Below, piece after piece: positions 57,997 to 58,956 of a DNA stretch of 58,956 nucleotides (positions are counted from its first letter, which is position 1; each line of letters opens with the position of its first letter). The position numbers and the translations under genes are program-made. The notes under the pieces are model-generated. The model did no database searches. It saw only the letters and a list, made by a program, of their open reading frames with translations, and was not told the DNA's origin. The DNA is from Trichococcus ilyis. Its GTDB lineage: Bacteria > Bacillota > Bacilli > Lactobacillales > Aerococcaceae. The stretch covers positions 1 through 58,956 of the forward strand of contig NZ_FNYT01000019.1 in assembly GCF_900109135.1 (NCBI RefSeq), written 5' to 3'.

Positions 57997-58956
57997 TTAG
58001 GCTAACCCCGTGGCCCCCACGGTTCTGGAAGCTAAAATACGCATGGCTTCCTGCTTCAAGTTTATGCTTGCGTTCAGATCCCGGTCGTGATGGCTCCCGC
58101 ATTCGGGGCAAGTCCACTTACGCACACGGAGACTCTTCACGTCTTTGTTTTGGTAGCCGCAACAGGAACATAGTTGGCTGGAAGGGAAATTTTTTGCTAC
58201 AACAACGACTTCTTTCCCATACCAATTCGCTTTATACTCCAGCATTGTGCGGAATTGCGACCAGCTGACTTCGCTGATGGCTTTCGATAGTTTTCGGTTC
58301 TTGACCATGTTGGCTACCTGCAGATCCTCAATCCCGATCACATCGTGGTTTTTGATGACGGCGGTGGAGATTTTATGCAGGTAATCGTTCCGTTTATTGG
58401 TGATATCCTCGTGGATACAGGCGACCTTGCGTTTCTGCTTCTGGTAGTTTTTCGCCTCGAACAGCTTCTTGCCGTCCTTGCGGGCTTGCTCCATGCGGCG
58501 GGACAGTATTTTTTGTTCCTTCGCCAATTTCTGTTCCAGCGTTCGGAAGAACTTCGGATTCTCGAAGACGGTTTTGTCCTCATCCGATAGGATGGCGAAG
58601 TCTTTCAATCCGAGGTCCACACCAACGATAGCGTTTGTTTTGGCGATGGGACGGAGTTCGACTTCGCACAAGATGGACACGAAATATTTTCCGGACGGAT
58701 TGCGCCGAATGGTGGCGTTCAGGATACGCCCTTCGGGTTCCCGACTCTTGGTGAATGCAACCAGCCCCAATTTAGGGAGTTTCAACTTGTTCCCGACAAT
58801 CGCGATGTTTCCGTTCGTATGCTTGGTGGTGTACGACTGCACCGGATTTTTCTTGCTCTTGTAACGGGGATAACTGTTCTGTTTCTTGAAGAAGCGGTCG
58901 TAACTGTCCGATAGATTCCGCAAGGAAGATTGGAGGGCGGTACTGTCGACCTCTTT
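57997..58956 (-). CDS. tnpB: TnpB RNA-guided endonuclease, N-terminus outside the window
   Basis: At least 319 codons are present; the start is beyond the right edge and the visible frame begins [22 protein letters not shown]. RuvC residues are intact: Asp in [12 protein letters not shown], Glu in [12 protein letters not shown] and Asp in [12 protein letters not shown]. The zinc finger CSCCGYQN...CPECG is present. It is a different subgroup from element 1. It is probably functional if its N-terminus is complete. Confidence 0.93.
   Translation of the reverse strand, partial: KEVDSTALQSSLRNLSDSYDRFFKKQNSYPRYKSKKNPVQSYTTKHTNGNIAIVGNKLKLPKLGLVAFTKSREPEGRILNATIRRNPSGKYFVSILCEVELRPIAKTNAIVGVDLGLKDFAILSDEDKTVFENPKFFRTLEQKLAKEQKILSRRMEQARKDGKKLFEAKNYQKQKRKVACIHEDITNKRNDYLHKISTAVIKNHDVIGIEDLQVANMVKNRKLSKAISEVSWSQFRTMLEYKANWYGKEVVVVAKNFPSSQLCSCCGYQNKDVKSLRVRKWTCPECGSHHDRDLNASINLKQEAMRILASRTVGATGLA

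Larger units (their letters stand above)
57921..58956 (-). mobile_element. IS200/IS605-type tnpB element (element 2), cut by the window edge
   Basis: Read on the minus strand, tnpB is followed by CCACCTCTAAGCATAAGCAT, pairing to AGGTGG, and the end GAGTAGTTCAA (57921-57931). The last bases match those of element 1 (GAGTAGTTCA), although the proteins and hairpins differ clearly. The left part of the element lies beyond the window. Confidence 0.8.

Overview
The window looks like the chromosome of a Gram-positive lactic-type bacterium of the Lactobacillales with moderate GC, most like Carnobacteriaceae such as Trichococcus (inference, no database search). The clues are a single-protein lipoteichoic acid synthase, the pcrA-ligA-camS-gatCAB-dagK-rlmCD gene order typical of Enterococcus and its relatives, pyruvate formate-lyase, strong AGGAGG ribosome sites and Gram-positive lipoprotein signals. 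No rRNA, tRNA or CRISPR array was seen.

Layout. 1-346: 3' end of a group II intron abutting ltaS on the minus strand. 2.7-12.1 kb: VanZ-like protein, an RlmI-type rRNA methyltransferase, a flavoprotein, a nitroreductase, an ABC ATPase with a giant coiled-coil FtsX-like permease, and a FUSC-type membrane protein. 12.4-17.9 kb: a complete branched-chain amino acid ABC transporter (livJ-livHMGF) plus a CBS/ACT protein, with a CodY-like box in the livJ promoter. 18-22.9 kb: wall-associated peptidase and glucosaminidase, a PurK homologue that has lost key residues, and a GntR regulator. 23.2-36.4 kb: housekeeping block for DNA repair and replication (pcrA, ligA), tRNA amidation (gatCAB), lipid kinase (dagK) and rRNA methylation (rlmCD). 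36.6-43.4 kb: accessory run of small DUF proteins, a methyltransferase, truA, a DUF2975 protein and a MATE exporter with a consensus promoter and a terminator-like leader. 43.7-46.0 kb: pflB. 46.3-49.3 kb: an AT-richer three-gene redox operon (NTF2-like, SDR, phytoene-desaturase-like). 49.4-52.8 kb: rsgA without a standard start codon, a DsrE-like protein, a small acidic protein and a SWIM zinc-finger protein. 52.9-58.9 kb: two IS200/IS605-type TnpB elements, a glycosidase truncated at one of them, a lectin-like protein, an ADP-ribosylglycohydrolase and a LysR regulator.

The most unusual signals are non-coding. A structured repeat starts exactly at the stop codons of two unrelated operons (17.88 and 32.04 kb) and shows what looks like compensatory change in its outer stem. 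A second CCGG-rich repeat occurs at 18.1 and 56.8 kb. The livJ leader carries a CodY-like box and a short Leu/Ile-rich peptide. The MATE gene has an attenuator-like leader. rsgA seems to start at ATC.
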